A stretch of DNA of 64,000 nt from Lachnospiraceae bacterium (GTDB lineage Bacteria > Bacillota > Clostridia > Lachnospirales > Lachnospiraceae): the NCBI GenBank assembly GCA_024693135.1, contig JAILLN010000044.1, positions 82,962 to 146,961 of the forward strand. Direction: 5' to 3'. Positions 35,487 to 44,281 of this stretch are shown piece after piece (within the stretch, counting starts at the first letter, position 1; every line of letters begins with the position of its first letter). The notes beneath the pieces are model-generated. The model did no database searches, was not told the DNA's origin, and saw only the letters and a list, made by a program, of their open reading frames with translations. The position numbers and the translations under genes are program-made.

Positions 35487-36488
35487 ATGAAGAAAAAGAA
35501 ATCGATCACAGGGATCATCCTGGTTTTGCTGCTGTGTCTTATGGGCTTTCGGGGTTCTGCCCTGGCCGCGCCGCTTTCGGAGCTTTTGCCGGGAGCGGGA
35601 GCTGCGGGGGCAGTATTTGGGGAGCGGGACCTGAGCCGGCTTATCGCTGAGGCCAGGCAGAAGCAGGAGCATAAGCCGGCCGTACAGGAAAGTGCCGTAC
35701 AGGAGGAGGCGGCTTCCGGGGAGGAAGTCCCGGCCGTGGAAGAGCCGCCTCAGGAAGAGACCGCCGCCCCTTCGGCTGAAGCCACCAAGACGGAAGAGAC
35801 GGCGCAGGAAGCGGCTCCAGTACAGGAAAGCGCACCTCAGCCGGCAAAGGCATCCGGCGGAGGACGGATCGTCTGTATCGATGCCGGGCATCAGCTGAGG
35901 CAGAATTCCGCAAAGGAACCCAACGGGCCGGGCTCATCGGAAATGAAAATGAAGGTCACCAGCGGAACCCGGGGCGTATCCTCCGGAGTGCCGGAATACC
36001 AGCTGACCCTGGATGTGGCCTTGAGGCTTCAGAGCGTTCTTTCCGGAAGAGGCTATACCGTGGTGATGTGCCGTACCACCAATGAGGTGGATATCAGCAA
36101 TGCAGAGCGTGCAACTGTGGCAAACAATGCCGGAGCCGGGGCGTTCATCCGGATCCATGCCGACGGGGCATCCAGTGCCAGCGCATCCGGGGCATCCACT
36201 CTTGCGCCTTCGGATTCGAATCCGTATTGTGCCGGGATCGCTCCCCAGAGCCAGGCCCTTGCCCGCTGTGTCATCAACGGCCTCTGCGCCAGGACCGGGG
36301 CAAAGAACAGGGGGGTCACCATCACCGATACCATGACGGGGCTTAATTGGTCCCAGGTGCCGGTGACCATCGTGGAGATGGGCTTCATGACCAATCCCGC
36401 AGAGGACATGGCCATGCAGGATCCGGCCTACCAGCAGAAGCTGGCGGAGGGGATGGCCGACGGCATCGATGCCTTTTTTGGATCATAA
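35487..36488 (+). CDS. N-acetylmuramoyl-L-alanine amidase (Amidase_3), secreted
   Basis: A 333-residue protein. The signal peptide (MKKKKSITGIILVLLLCLMG...LAA) ends near residue 28. A Glu/Pro/Ala-rich linker (about 60-125) precedes the Amidase_3 domain: 'IVCIDAGHQ' (zinc His), a Glu-bearing strand near 'GVPEYQLTLDVALRL', 'FIRIHADGA' (zinc His) and 'VTIVEMGFMTN' (catalytic Glu). It cleaves the amide bond between MurNAc and the stem peptide. It starts 15 bases after addA, with GAGAGG upstream. Confidence 0.92.
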   Translation: MKKKKSITGIILVLLLCLMGFRGSALAAPLSELLPGAGAAGAVFGERDLSRLIAEARQKQEHKPAVQESAVQEEAASGEEVPAVEEPPQEETAAPSAEATKTEETAQEAAPVQESAPQPAKASGGGRIVCIDAGHQLRQNSAKEPNGPGSSEMKMKVTSGTRGVSSGVPEYQLTLDVALRLQSVLSGRGYTVVMCRTTNEVDISNAERATVANNAGAGAFIRIHADGASSASASGASTLAPSDSNPYCAGIAPQSQALARCVINGLCARTGAKNRGVTITDTMTGLNWSQVPVTIVEMGFMTNPAEDMAMQDPAYQQKLAEGMADGIDAFFGS

Positions 36489-36547
36489 GAAGGGCAGGGC
36501 CTGAACGCGGCCTGCCGGGATCATGAAAGGAAAAAGGGAAAAAGCGT

Positions 36548-38167
36548 ATGAAGACAATATCCGGAAAAAGCATTTTGAAGGGGATCGCAAAGGGAATCCT
36601 CAAGCGGTATCGGGAGCCGGAGCGGGACCTGCCGGGAGAGGAAATGACCGATCCCCAGGCAGAGCTTAAGAAATTTGAGGCCGCAAGGCAGAGGCTGAAG
36701 ACCGCCCAGAGGAAGCTCTATGAGAAAACCAGGGTGGAAGCCGGGGAGGAAAGTGCAGAGATCTTCCTGGCCCATATGCAGATGCTGGATGACGAGATGC
36801 TGAAGGAATCCGTGACCGAGATCATCCGGCGGCAGAACCGCAGCGCGGCCTACGCCGTCCAGGTGGGCTTAAGCTCCATAGTCGGCCGGTTCCGGGCCAT
36901 GGATGATCTTTATGTCAGTGCCAGGAGCGAAGACATCGCCGATCTCGCCAACGGGCTTCTGGATGAGCTCACCGGCATGGCCGCCTTTGGCGAAGAGGAA
37001 GAGGAACCCTGGATCCTGATGGCCGATACCCTGACGCCTACGGAGCTGATGAAGCTGGACCGCAGGAAGCTTTCCGGGCTGGTGCTTTCCGGAGGGAGCG
37101 ACATCTCCCATACCGCCATCCTGGCCAAGGGGATGGAAATGCCCATGCTGGTCAAATGCGGGCCGCTGGACGAGGGATGGGAAGGGATGGAGGCAGTGCT
37201 GGACGGCTACGAGGGCGTCCTGTACCTTGAGCCCTCCAAGGAGCAGCTGGCCTTATTTGAAGGAAAACAGAAAAATGCCCAGCAGGACAAGGAAAGGCTG
37301 GAGTCCCTGAAGGGAAAGGAGTCGGTAACAAAGGACGGCAAGAGGATCCGCCTTCTTGCCAATATCAGCGATCCTTCGGAGGTGGGCGCCGTGATCGCAA
37401 ACGACGCTGAGGGCGTGGGCTTATTCCGGTCGGAATTCCTGTATCTCAATGGAAGCAACTATCCGAAGGAGGAGGAGCTCCTCTTTGTGTACCGCCAGGT
37501 GCTGAAGACCCTTTTTCCCCGGCCGGTGATCATCCGTACCTGCGATATCGGGGCGGATAAGGCTTCGGACTATATGCAGCTGAAGCCGGAGGAAAATCCT
37601 GCCCTGGGCTTAAGGGCGGTACGGTTCGCCCTTACCCACAGGGAGGTGTTCAAGACCCAGCTCAGGGCTCTGCTCAAGGCCTCGGATTCCGGAAACCTGA
37701 GCATCATGATCCCCATGATCTCGGACATCCGGGAGGTGAGGGAGACAAAGGAGCTGTTGAAGGAATGCGAGGAGGAGCTTAAGGCAGAGGGCTTTGAGAT
37801 CGGAGCCTATGAATTCGGGATCATGGTGGAGACCCCGGCGGCAGTGCTTACCGCCAGAGAGCTGGCGCGTGAGGTGGACTTCTTTTCCATCGGGACCAAC
37901 GACCTGGCCCAGTATACCCTGGCCGTGGACCGGCAGGATGCGGCCCTGGCCTCCTTCTTTCATCCGGCCCACCCCTCCGTGATGAAGGAGATCGAGATGA
38001 CCGTGGAAGCAGGACATGCGGAGGGGATCCGGGTGGGCATCTGCGGAGAGCTGGCCAGCAATCCGGAGTATACGGAAGCCTTTCTCGGCATGGGAGTGGA
38101 CGAGCTCTCCGTCAGCCCCAAGAGCGTCCTGCCCCTGAGGGAGATCATCCTGTCCTGCTGTTCATGA
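36548..38167 (+). CDS. ptsI: PTS enzyme I-like phosphoenolpyruvate-protein phosphotransferase
   Basis: A 539-residue protein. Phospho-acceptor His188 lies in 'SGGSDISHTAILAKG', where most enzymes I read GG-x-x-SHxAI. The PEP-binding barrel is clear: 'GVGLFRSEFLY', 'IIRTCDIGADK', 'NPALGLRAVRF', 'FFSIGTNDLAQYTLAVDR' and the catalytic Cys in 'GICGELASNP'. It passes phosphate from PEP to HPr to drive sugar uptake. No HPr or enzyme II gene is nearby. The N-terminal 'GKSILKGIAKG' is a variant of the usual G-I-A-x-S-x-G start. Confidence 0.88.
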   Translation: MKTISGKSILKGIAKGILKRYREPERDLPGEEMTDPQAELKKFEAARQRLKTAQRKLYEKTRVEAGEESAEIFLAHMQMLDDEMLKESVTEIIRRQNRSAAYAVQVGLSSIVGRFRAMDDLYVSARSEDIADLANGLLDELTGMAAFGEEEEEPWILMADTLTPTELMKLDRRKLSGLVLSGGSDISHTAILAKGMEMPMLVKCGPLDEGWEGMEAVLDGYEGVLYLEPSKEQLALFEGKQKNAQQDKERLESLKGKESVTKDGKRIRLLANISDPSEVGAVIANDAEGVGLFRSEFLYLNGSNYPKEEELLFVYRQVLKTLFPRPVIIRTCDIGADKASDYMQLKPEENPALGLRAVRFALTHREVFKTQLRALLKASDSGNLSIMIPMISDIREVRETKELLKECEEELKAEGFEIGAYEFGIMVETPAAVLTARELAREVDFFSIGTNDLAQYTLAVDRQDAALASFFHPAHPSVMKEIEMTVEAGHAEGIRVGICGELASNPEYTEAFLGMGVDELSVSPKSVLPLREIILSCCS

Positions 38168-38181
38168 GTCGACAATTATAC

Positions 38182-38210
38182 TTGATATTTTTTCCCTAAA
38201 ACGGTATATT
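38182..38210 (+). promoter_or_regulatory. Promoter of the STAS / MATE / ATP-grasp / SpoIIE module
   Basis: TTGATA (38182-38187), a 17-base spacer and TATATT (38205-38210) in an AT-rich 78-base gap, 36 bases before ATG 38246. AAAGGAG is the ribosome binding site. Confidence 0.8.
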
Positions 38211-38245
38211 AAAAATTGGTATTTTTTTGAAAGGAGACATTAGTC

Positions 38246-38545
38246 ATGACAATTACGAAAGATCAACAGGGAAGCACGCTTACGATCAAGCTGGACGGCC
38301 GGCTGGATACCACCACAGCGCCTCAGCTGGAGGGGGAGCTGAAGTCTTCTCTGGATGGGATCACAGAGCTGATCTTTGACCTGTCCAGCCTTGCATACAT
38401 CTCTTCCGCTGGCCTTAGGGTGCTGCTTTCTGCCCAGAAGGTCATGAATAAGCAGGGCAGCATGGTTGTCCGCGGTGCGAACGAGGATCTGATGGAGATA
38501 TTTGATGTAACTGGTTTTGTGGATATCCTGAATATTGAGTCATAA
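38246..38545 (+). CDS. STAS-domain anti-sigma factor antagonist
   Basis: A 99-residue SpoIIAA/RsbV-like protein. The likely phosphorylation site is Ser53 or Ser54 in 'LAYISSAGLRVLLSAQK', and 'LDGRLDTTTAPQLEGEL' is the usual first half. In known systems an RsbW/SpoIIAB kinase phosphorylates this Ser and a PP2C phosphatase removes the phosphate. Both partner types are encoded downstream (43767-44192 and 41729-43750). A terminator follows at 38578, so it may be made in excess over the rest of the module. Confidence 0.93.
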   Translation: MTITKDQQGSTLTIKLDGRLDTTTAPQLEGELKSSLDGITELIFDLSSLAYISSAGLRVLLSAQKVMNKQGSMVVRGANEDLMEIFDVTGFVDILNIES

Positions 38546-38577
38546 GATTTCCATGGGATCGGTCATGATGGACATGA

Positions 38578-38607
38578 ACGGATGTTTGTAACAGGACATC
38601 CGTTTTT
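38578..38607 (+). terminator. Intrinsic terminator or attenuator after the STAS gene
   Basis: ACGGATGT (38578-38585) pairs with ACATCCGT (38596-38603), and TTTTG follows. It lies between the STAS gene and the MATE fusion, so readthrough could set their ratio. Confidence 0.7.
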
Positions 38608-38633
38608 GTGCTGTTTAAAAGGAGATATGCTTC

Positions 38634-40364
38634 GTGGGATCAGACGGCATCCTGATGAAAAAGTACCGGCAGTATCTCCTGCCGTCCATATTGACCTCTC
38701 TTGCCTTTGCCCTAAATGAATTTGTAGACTGCATGGTGATCTCCAACCTTCTCGGGAAGGACGCCCTGGCGGTCGCAAATCTCTCTTGTCCGGTCATGCT
38801 TTTCTTTGCGGCCTGCTATGTGCTTCTGGGAAGCGGCGGTTCTACCCGTTATGCCCTGCTTTTGGGGCGCTGGGATCAGGCGGGGGCAGGAAAGGTATTT
38901 CGGATATCCATGATCTTAGGGGTCATGAGCGGGATAATGCTGCTGCTTGCGGGGCTTTTATTCCGGAAACCCATGACCATGCTGCTCTGCGCAGAAGAAA
39001 GCCTCCGGCCCATGTTTTCCGACTACTTTACGGCTCTCCTTTTTACGGCTCCGGTGCTTACCACCATGCTCACCTTTGTCTGCTTCCTGCCCCCCAGCGG
39101 GGCTCCGGTGGTGGCTACCGTGGTAAACATCACGGCAAACGGGCTGAACCTGATCATGGATTATGTCTATATCCGGATATTCGGCATGGGGATGAGGGGA
39201 GCCGCCCTGGCCACGGTCACCGGCTATCTGGCGGGAGCCCTGATCGTGGCGGTCCTTTGGAAGCAAAAAAAGCTGAAGATCACGGATTCGCCGGTGAGCC
39301 TCCGGGATATGAAGATGACCGGCATGATCCTTGCCCTGGGCGCGCCCCCGGCCATGCTCCAGATCTGCTATGCCGTCAAATACGCCTATAGCAATCATCT
39401 TTCCATGGTCTATGGGGGGCGGACGGGAGTCGTGGCATTTACCCTCTGCCTGCAGACCTTCTCCCTGGCCTCGGTCTTCCTTCTGGGAGTGGCGGATACG
39501 GCACAGCCCCTGCTTGCCATGCTCAGCGGGCAGAAGGATTATAAAGGGGAAAAGGCGGTACTGAAACGGTCCTACCTGCTGCAGATCCTGTTTTCCCTGG
39601 TGCTGGTCTTTTTCTTTGAGGTATTTCCCACAGGGATCGCCCTGCTTTACAGCGTAAGGGATGAGGAGACCCTCGCCATTGCGGTGCGGGGCATAAGGAT
39701 CTTTGCCATGACCTATCTGTTCCGCAGCGTCTGCATCCAGTGCATGCGCTTTCTCCAGGTGGAGCAGAAAAACGGGTACGCCATGGCCATCAGCCTGTTT
39801 GACGGGCTCTCCATCCTGCCCATCGGCTTTATTCTTTGCCGGAACGTGGGGCTGGACGGGCTTTTTATGGCTTATCCCCTGTCGGCCCTGATCCTGCTCC
39901 TTTCCATCACGGCCGCAAGCTTCGTGGCATGGAAGAAAAATCCCGGAATGTATTCCTCACTTTTTTTAGTCCGGACGGATATGGGAATCCAGGGGGTATT
40001 GCAGCTTACCATCACAGACCGGCCGGAAGATATCTCGGAAGCCAGCGAGCAGATGATCGATTTCTGCCGGGAGAACGGGGTGTCGGGAAAGCAGGCTTTC
40101 CGGGTGGGTCTTGCCTGTGAGGAGATGGCGGTTTATACACAGAATCATCGAAAAGATACGGGAGACATCGATCTTTTGCTCCGGATCAGGGAACACGAGA
40201 TGACCTTGAATTTCCGGAGCATCGGGGAGCCTTTCGATCTCATGCACCGGACGGATGAAGATATGCCGGAAAATATCCTGCTTCTCCAGAAGGCGGCTAC
40301 ATCGATCTCCTACGACTATATCATGGGAATGAACAGCACACAGCTTGTGGTAGAGAGGAATTAA
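38634..40364 (+). CDS. MATE-family transporter fused to a C-terminal RsbW-fold (GHKL-like) domain
   Basis: GTG 38634 is supported by AAAAGGAGA (38617-38625) at 8 bases. 576 residues. Residues about 10-440 form a twelve-helix MATE transporter with the internal duplication of the family (VDCMVISNLLGKDALAVANL and PPSGAPVVATVVNITANGLN). Residues about 445-576 resemble an HATPase_c_2/RsbW domain: 'MIDFCRENGVSGKQAFRVGL', 'ACEEMAVYTQNH' and 'SIGEPFDLM'. The N-box Asn is missing, the G1 Asp is Ser, and no GLG loop remains, so the domain probably does not hydrolyse ATP and may instead bind the STAS protein (inference). The next gene starts 2 bases after the stop. Confidence 0.82.
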   Translation: MGSDGILMKKYRQYLLPSILTSLAFALNEFVDCMVISNLLGKDALAVANLSCPVMLFFAACYVLLGSGGSTRYALLLGRWDQAGAGKVFRISMILGVMSGIMLLLAGLLFRKPMTMLLCAEESLRPMFSDYFTALLFTAPVLTTMLTFVCFLPPSGAPVVATVVNITANGLNLIMDYVYIRIFGMGMRGAALATVTGYLAGALIVAVLWKQKKLKITDSPVSLRDMKMTGMILALGAPPAMLQICYAVKYAYSNHLSMVYGGRTGVVAFTLCLQTFSLASVFLLGVADTAQPLLAMLSGQKDYKGEKAVLKRSYLLQILFSLVLVFFFEVFPTGIALLYSVRDEETLAIAVRGIRIFAMTYLFRSVCIQCMRFLQVEQKNGYAMAISLFDGLSILPIGFILCRNVGLDGLFMAYPLSALILLLSITAASFVAWKKNPGMYSSLFLVRTDMGIQGVLQLTITDRPEDISEASEQMIDFCRENGVSGKQAFRVGLACEEMAVYTQNHRKDTGDIDLLLRIREHEMTLNFRSIGEPFDLMHRTDEDMPENILLLQKAATSISYDYIMGMNSTQLVVERN

Positions 40365-40366
40365 AC

Positions 40367-41719
40367 ATGAAGATCACGATTTACAGCACGGGAGGGAACG
40401 ATCCGGATTCACTTCATTCTGCCGTGCACAGCTTTTATCCCACCAGGGCGGAGGACTGGGATCGGGTGGCGCTTATGTATCCGGAGCATTCCTTTACCGT
40501 ATGCTGTTGTGTGTCGGAAGGGCATCTGGTGGATGTGGAGGGTTCCAAAGTCCTCTCCCGCCCGGAAAAGGTAAAGACCATCATCCTGCCGCTGGACGCG
40601 GATCTCGGGGAGCTGGCCCGCATCATTGCCTCGACCAAGCCCGATGTGGCCTATGCCGCGCCTCTTCCCAACGTCGCCTACGACTGGAATCCGCTCCGGG
40701 ATGCCATGGTGGGGGAAGAATTAAGGAAGAGGGGGATCTGTGTGATCTGCCCGGAGGTTTCCCTTGCGGAGGCCGCCTTTGAGAAAAACAAGACCGCTGA
40801 GCTTTTGCGGAAGCATGGCTTCTCCACGGCCAAGGGAGTCTATGTACAGATGTCCCTTTACAGGGCAGAGGAAAAAAACAGCATCATCCTGAATAATGTC
40901 TACCGGGAATATATCCTGAGGCAGATCGATGACCTGCGTTTTCCCGTGATCGTAAAAGCCGCATCCGGGGCAGGCTCTGTGGGGCTTTCCGTGGCAGAGA
41001 CGAAGGAGCGCTTAGAGGAGATCCTCTTATCGGGGGACCCGAATGCGGATGTCATGGTGGAAGAAAAGCTTGAGGGGGAAAACTTCGGCATCGAGATCTA
41101 TGGCGTGCCCGGCGCCTACCGGGTATATGAACCGATCCTTTTCACCACGGCAAAGGAAGGCATCACGGATCCCTTTGCCAGCATCAAGTACGGACCGGTA
41201 AGGAGCAGGAAATACAAGCTGGAGGAGCTCCGTGCCCAGATGCTCTCCATGGCGGAGGCGCTTTGCTTCAGGGGAGGGGTGGAGCTGGATCTCATTTTCC
41301 ATGGAGGGGAATGGACGGTAGTGGACTTAAATCCCAGGTTTTCGCTGCTTTCCCAGATGGTGGGAGCCACAGCGGACAAGTCTGTGCCCCAGCTCATAGC
41401 CGAGGCCGCCATAGGAGGGCTGTCTCCGGCAGACCCGGGTGAGCTGAAGCTTGCCGTGGATTTCAAGACAAGGCCTGCCTCCCGGGAAGAGCTTAAAAGG
41501 CTCAGGACGGATTTTCCCAGCGTGAGGTCTGTGTTGAGTTTCCGGCTGGGGATCACGGAGACAGAAACCGTATCCTACAGTGAGATCGACGTGGGGGGAT
41601 TTGAGGATAATGCACAATTGCTCCGGGAGCTTGAAAGGATCAGCGAAAAGTACGGCGATCTGGTGACTTCCGGGATTGTGGAACGAATACGGGAAATGAT
41701 CAAAGGATTGGAGGCGTGA
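40367..41719 (+). CDS. ATP-grasp ligase of unknown substrate
   Basis: A 450-residue protein. The N-terminal region (GGNDPDSLHSAVHSFYPTR...DVAYAAPLPNVAYDWNPLRD) resembles the pre-ATP-grasp domain of D-Ala-D-Ala ligase-type enzymes, and 'FEKNKTAELLRKHGFSTAKG' is a typical linker. ATP-grasp motifs are 'FPVIVKAASGAGSVGLSVA', 'VMVEEKLEGENFGIEIYG' and 'VELDLIF' with 'VVDLNPRFS' for magnesium. Such enzymes join a carboxylate to an amine or thiol through an acyl-phosphate. It lies 2 bases after the MATE fusion and 9 bases before the SpoIIE gene. The substrate cannot be read from sequence; a product exported by the MATE partner is a testable inference. Confidence 0.8.
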   Translation: MKITIYSTGGNDPDSLHSAVHSFYPTRAEDWDRVALMYPEHSFTVCCCVSEGHLVDVEGSKVLSRPEKVKTIILPLDADLGELARIIASTKPDVAYAAPLPNVAYDWNPLRDAMVGEELRKRGICVICPEVSLAEAAFEKNKTAELLRKHGFSTAKGVYVQMSLYRAEEKNSIILNNVYREYILRQIDDLRFPVIVKAASGAGSVGLSVAETKERLEEILLSGDPNADVMVEEKLEGENFGIEIYGVPGAYRVYEPILFTTAKEGITDPFASIKYGPVRSRKYKLEELRAQMLSMAEALCFRGGVELDLIFHGGEWTVVDLNPRFSLLSQMVGATADKSVPQLIAEAAIGGLSPADPGELKLAVDFKTRPASREELKRLRTDFPSVRSVLSFRLGITETETVSYSEIDVGGFEDNAQLLRELERISEKYGDLVTSGIVERIREMIKGLEA

Positions 41720-41728
41720 GGACAGCAT

Positions 41729-43750
41729 ATGGAAAAGAACAGTTTTAGGAGGAAACCCATCCGGGAGAGGGTGCTTTTGATCGTGCTGGTGATCGCCATG
41801 GGGTCATTGATCACCACCAGCGGGGTGGGCATCGTCAGCATGCTGAGGATCCAGGACAAAAGCGAAGCTGCCCTGACGGAACGGATGCAGAACAATCTTT
41901 ACAACATTGCAGTGGACAGGGCGGAATATGCGGAATCCGAGCTCGGTGCCTATGCGGATTACGTGCAGGGCTTTGCCACCTACATCCATGGGCTTTATAC
42001 CGAACCGGATGCTTATGTGAAAAAGCCGCTGCTTTCGCATGACCCCAAAAATGCGGGGAAATATGTGCTGCAGAGGGCTTTTGCAAACGAACAGGTATCG
42101 GAAGAGGCGGTCAGCGAGGAAGCATCCCTGATCAGCAATACGGCACAGGAGTTTTATCCGGTGATCTCGGCCCACTCGGATGTGATCATGGGCATCTACG
42201 GAGGTACGGAGTCCGGGTTTTCCTTTGCCTACGACATCTATTCGGATAAGAAGCTGGACGGGTACTACGACCACTACTCCCGGGTATGGTATCAGCAGGC
42301 GAAGGAGGAGGGGAAGGTCTGCTTCACGGATGTATACCTGGATTCCTTCGGACGGGGCCTGACCATCTCCTGTGCGGCACCGTTTTATGATGAAAAGGAT
42401 CAATTTGCCGGGGTCGTGGCCATGGATATCCTGATCTCGGATCTGTATGCGGCCATACTGAACCTGGATCTCGGGGATGAGGAGGCGTATGCGTTTCTGG
42501 TGGATAATTCCGGAAATGTCATTTCCCCGGATGAGGAGGTGAGAACGATCCATGATGATCCGGATCTGGATCAGGCTACGGAGGATAAGATCCTGAATGG
42601 GCAGACCGGGGTATCCCTTACGGAAAAGGGAGTTTATTACGCCTATACGCCGGTGGAATCCGTATCCTGGAAGCTCTGCATCCATGTGCCGCAGTCCTAT
42701 GTGCTGGCGCCGGCCAGGGAGATGGATGAGCAGATCATGGAATCCATATTGCTCTTTACCTTGATCCTGGTATTGATCATCCTGATCGTGACGCTTTTCG
42801 TCCAGCGTTTTGCCAACAGCCTTACGAAGCCGCTGATCGCCCTGAGCGAGGATGCGAGGATCATCAGCGGAGGCGACCTCGAGCACAGGGCGCAGGTATT
42901 CCATAACGACGAGATCGGGGATGTGGCCACGAACTTCAACGACATGGCGATCGCCCTGAAGCAGTATATCGAGGATCTGACCGCGGTGACGGCGGAGAAG
43001 GAACGGATCGGGGCGGAGCTCAATGTGGCTACCCAGATCCAGGCAGACATGCTGCCCAGGATCTTCCCTCCCTTCCCGGAGAGAGGAGAATTCGACCTGT
43101 ATGCCACCATGGATCCGGCAAAGGAAGTGGGCGGAGATTTCTATGATTTCTTCCTGATCGACAATGACCATGTGGGGCTGGTGATGGCGGACGTATCCGG
43201 CAAGGGAGTGCCTGCCGCTCTCTTCATGGTCATAGCCAAGACCCTGATCAAAAACCGTGCGCTGATGGGAGGCTCCCCGTCGGAGGTGCTCTCTTATGCC
43301 AATGAGCAGCTCTGCGAAGGGAATGAAGCGGAGCTTTTCGTGACGGTATGGTTTGCCATCCTTACGATCTCTACGGGAAAGGGCGTCGCCGCCAATGCGG
43401 GGCATGAGCATCCCGCCATCCGCAGGGCGGGAGGGAAGTATGAGCTTTCCATCTACAAGCATTCCCCTGCAGTAGCCAGCATGGAGGGGCTGCGCTTCCG
43501 GGAGCATGAATTCGAGCTGCATCCCGGCGACAGCCTTTTTGTCTATACAGACGGGGTGGCGGAGGCCACAAATGCCCAAGATGAGCTTTATGGCACGGAA
43601 CGCATGCTGGAGGTCCTGAACCGGAATCCGGATGCCATGGCCGAGGAACAGCTGAAGAGCATAAAGGAAGACATCGACCTCTTTGTGGGAGATGCGCCGC
43701 AGTTTGATGATATTACCATGCTGGGATTCAACTATTTCGGCATAGAATAA
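41729..43750 (+). CDS. SpoIIE-type PP2C phosphatase with extracellular sensor and HAMP
   Basis: A 673-residue receptor phosphatase. A transmembrane helix (about 15-35) and a second (about 336-360, ILLFTLILVLIILIVTLFVQ) enclose a dCache-like sensor of about 300 residues (YYDHYSRVWYQQAKEEG, PFYDEKDQFAGVVAMDI). A HAMP domain (LSEDARIISGGDLEHRAQ) and short coil lead to the PP2C domain: 'ATMDPAKEVGGDFYDFF', 'LVMADVSGKGVPAALFM', 'VYTDGVAEATNAQDELYG' and 'FDDITMLG', with the metal-binding Asp residues intact. By family it dephosphorylates a STAS anti-anti-sigma protein in response to an outside signal. Confidence 0.92.
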   Translation: MEKNSFRRKPIRERVLLIVLVIAMGSLITTSGVGIVSMLRIQDKSEAALTERMQNNLYNIAVDRAEYAESELGAYADYVQGFATYIHGLYTEPDAYVKKPLLSHDPKNAGKYVLQRAFANEQVSEEAVSEEASLISNTAQEFYPVISAHSDVIMGIYGGTESGFSFAYDIYSDKKLDGYYDHYSRVWYQQAKEEGKVCFTDVYLDSFGRGLTISCAAPFYDEKDQFAGVVAMDILISDLYAAILNLDLGDEEAYAFLVDNSGNVISPDEEVRTIHDDPDLDQATEDKILNGQTGVSLTEKGVYYAYTPVESVSWKLCIHVPQSYVLAPAREMDEQIMESILLFTLILVLIILIVTLFVQRFANSLTKPLIALSEDARIISGGDLEHRAQVFHNDEIGDVATNFNDMAIALKQYIEDLTAVTAEKERIGAELNVATQIQADMLPRIFPPFPERGEFDLYATMDPAKEVGGDFYDFFLIDNDHVGLVMADVSGKGVPAALFMVIAKTLIKNRALMGGSPSEVLSYANEQLCEGNEAELFVTVWFAILTISTGKGVAANAGHEHPAIRRAGGKYELSIYKHSPAVASMEGLRFREHEFELHPGDSLFVYTDGVAEATNAQDELYGTERMLEVLNRNPDAMAEEQLKSIKEDIDLFVGDAPQFDDITMLGFNYFGIE

Positions 43751-43766
43751 CAGGAAGGGAAAGATT

Positions 43767-44192
43767 ATGGCAGAGCAGAGTTTAAGGATCGATGCAAAGG
43801 TCGAATACCTGGACCAGGTGATCTCCTTTTTAGACCGGTATCTGGAGGAGATGGACTGCGCCTTTCGGATACAGACCCAGCTGGATATAGCCGTGGAGGA
43901 GATCTACGTCAATATCGCCCATTATGCATACGAGAAGGAGGGAGCGGGATGGGCCGAGATCATGCTCTCCCAGACGGAATACGAAGGGAGCCCGGCCATA
44001 GAGGTCCGGTTTACGGATGCCGGCATCCCCTACGATCCTTTGGCCAAGCCGGATCCGGATGTGACCCTTTCCCTGCAGGAGCGTCCCATCGGAGGACTGG
44101 GGATCTATATGGTAAAGAAGAGCATGGACCGGATGACCTATGAGCGGAAGGACGGGAAGAATATCCTGGTCCTGACCAAAAAGCTGAAATAA
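43767..44192 (+). CDS. RsbW/SpoIIAB-like serine kinase (anti-sigma type)
   Basis: A 141-residue HATPase_c_2 protein. The N-box 'AVEEIYVNIAHYAYE' (Glu45, Asn49), G1 'FTDAGIPYDPL' (Asp84) and G2 'PIGGLGIYMVKKSMD' (109-112) are all intact, in contrast to the degenerate copy fused to the MATE transporter. It should bind ATP and phosphorylate the STAS protein at 38246-38545. No sigma factor is encoded nearby, so its downstream target is open. It starts 16 bases after the SpoIIE gene. Confidence 0.93.
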   Translation: MAEQSLRIDAKVEYLDQVISFLDRYLEEMDCAFRIQTQLDIAVEEIYVNIAHYAYEKEGAGWAEIMLSQTEYEGSPAIEVRFTDAGIPYDPLAKPDPDVTLSLQERPIGGLGIYMVKKSMDRMTYERKDGKNILVLTKKLK

Positions 44193-44281
44193 AGCCCGGA
44201 TTTGGTTTTTTGAGGGATTCTATGGTAAGATTGGCATAAGAATCATTGGAACAGTGATCAGAAGGATTTGGAGGTAATTGA

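Noticed and set aside
43371..43571. Short minus-strand Cys/Pro-rich frame
   Set aside because: It lies within the PP2C catalytic region on the other strand; no support of its own.
41804..43579. 591-residue open frame on the minus strand
   Set aside because: It lies fully antisense to the SpoIIE phosphatase, whose domains are clear. High-GC codon usage leaves the opposite frame open; the His/Arg/Ile-rich translation matches no family.
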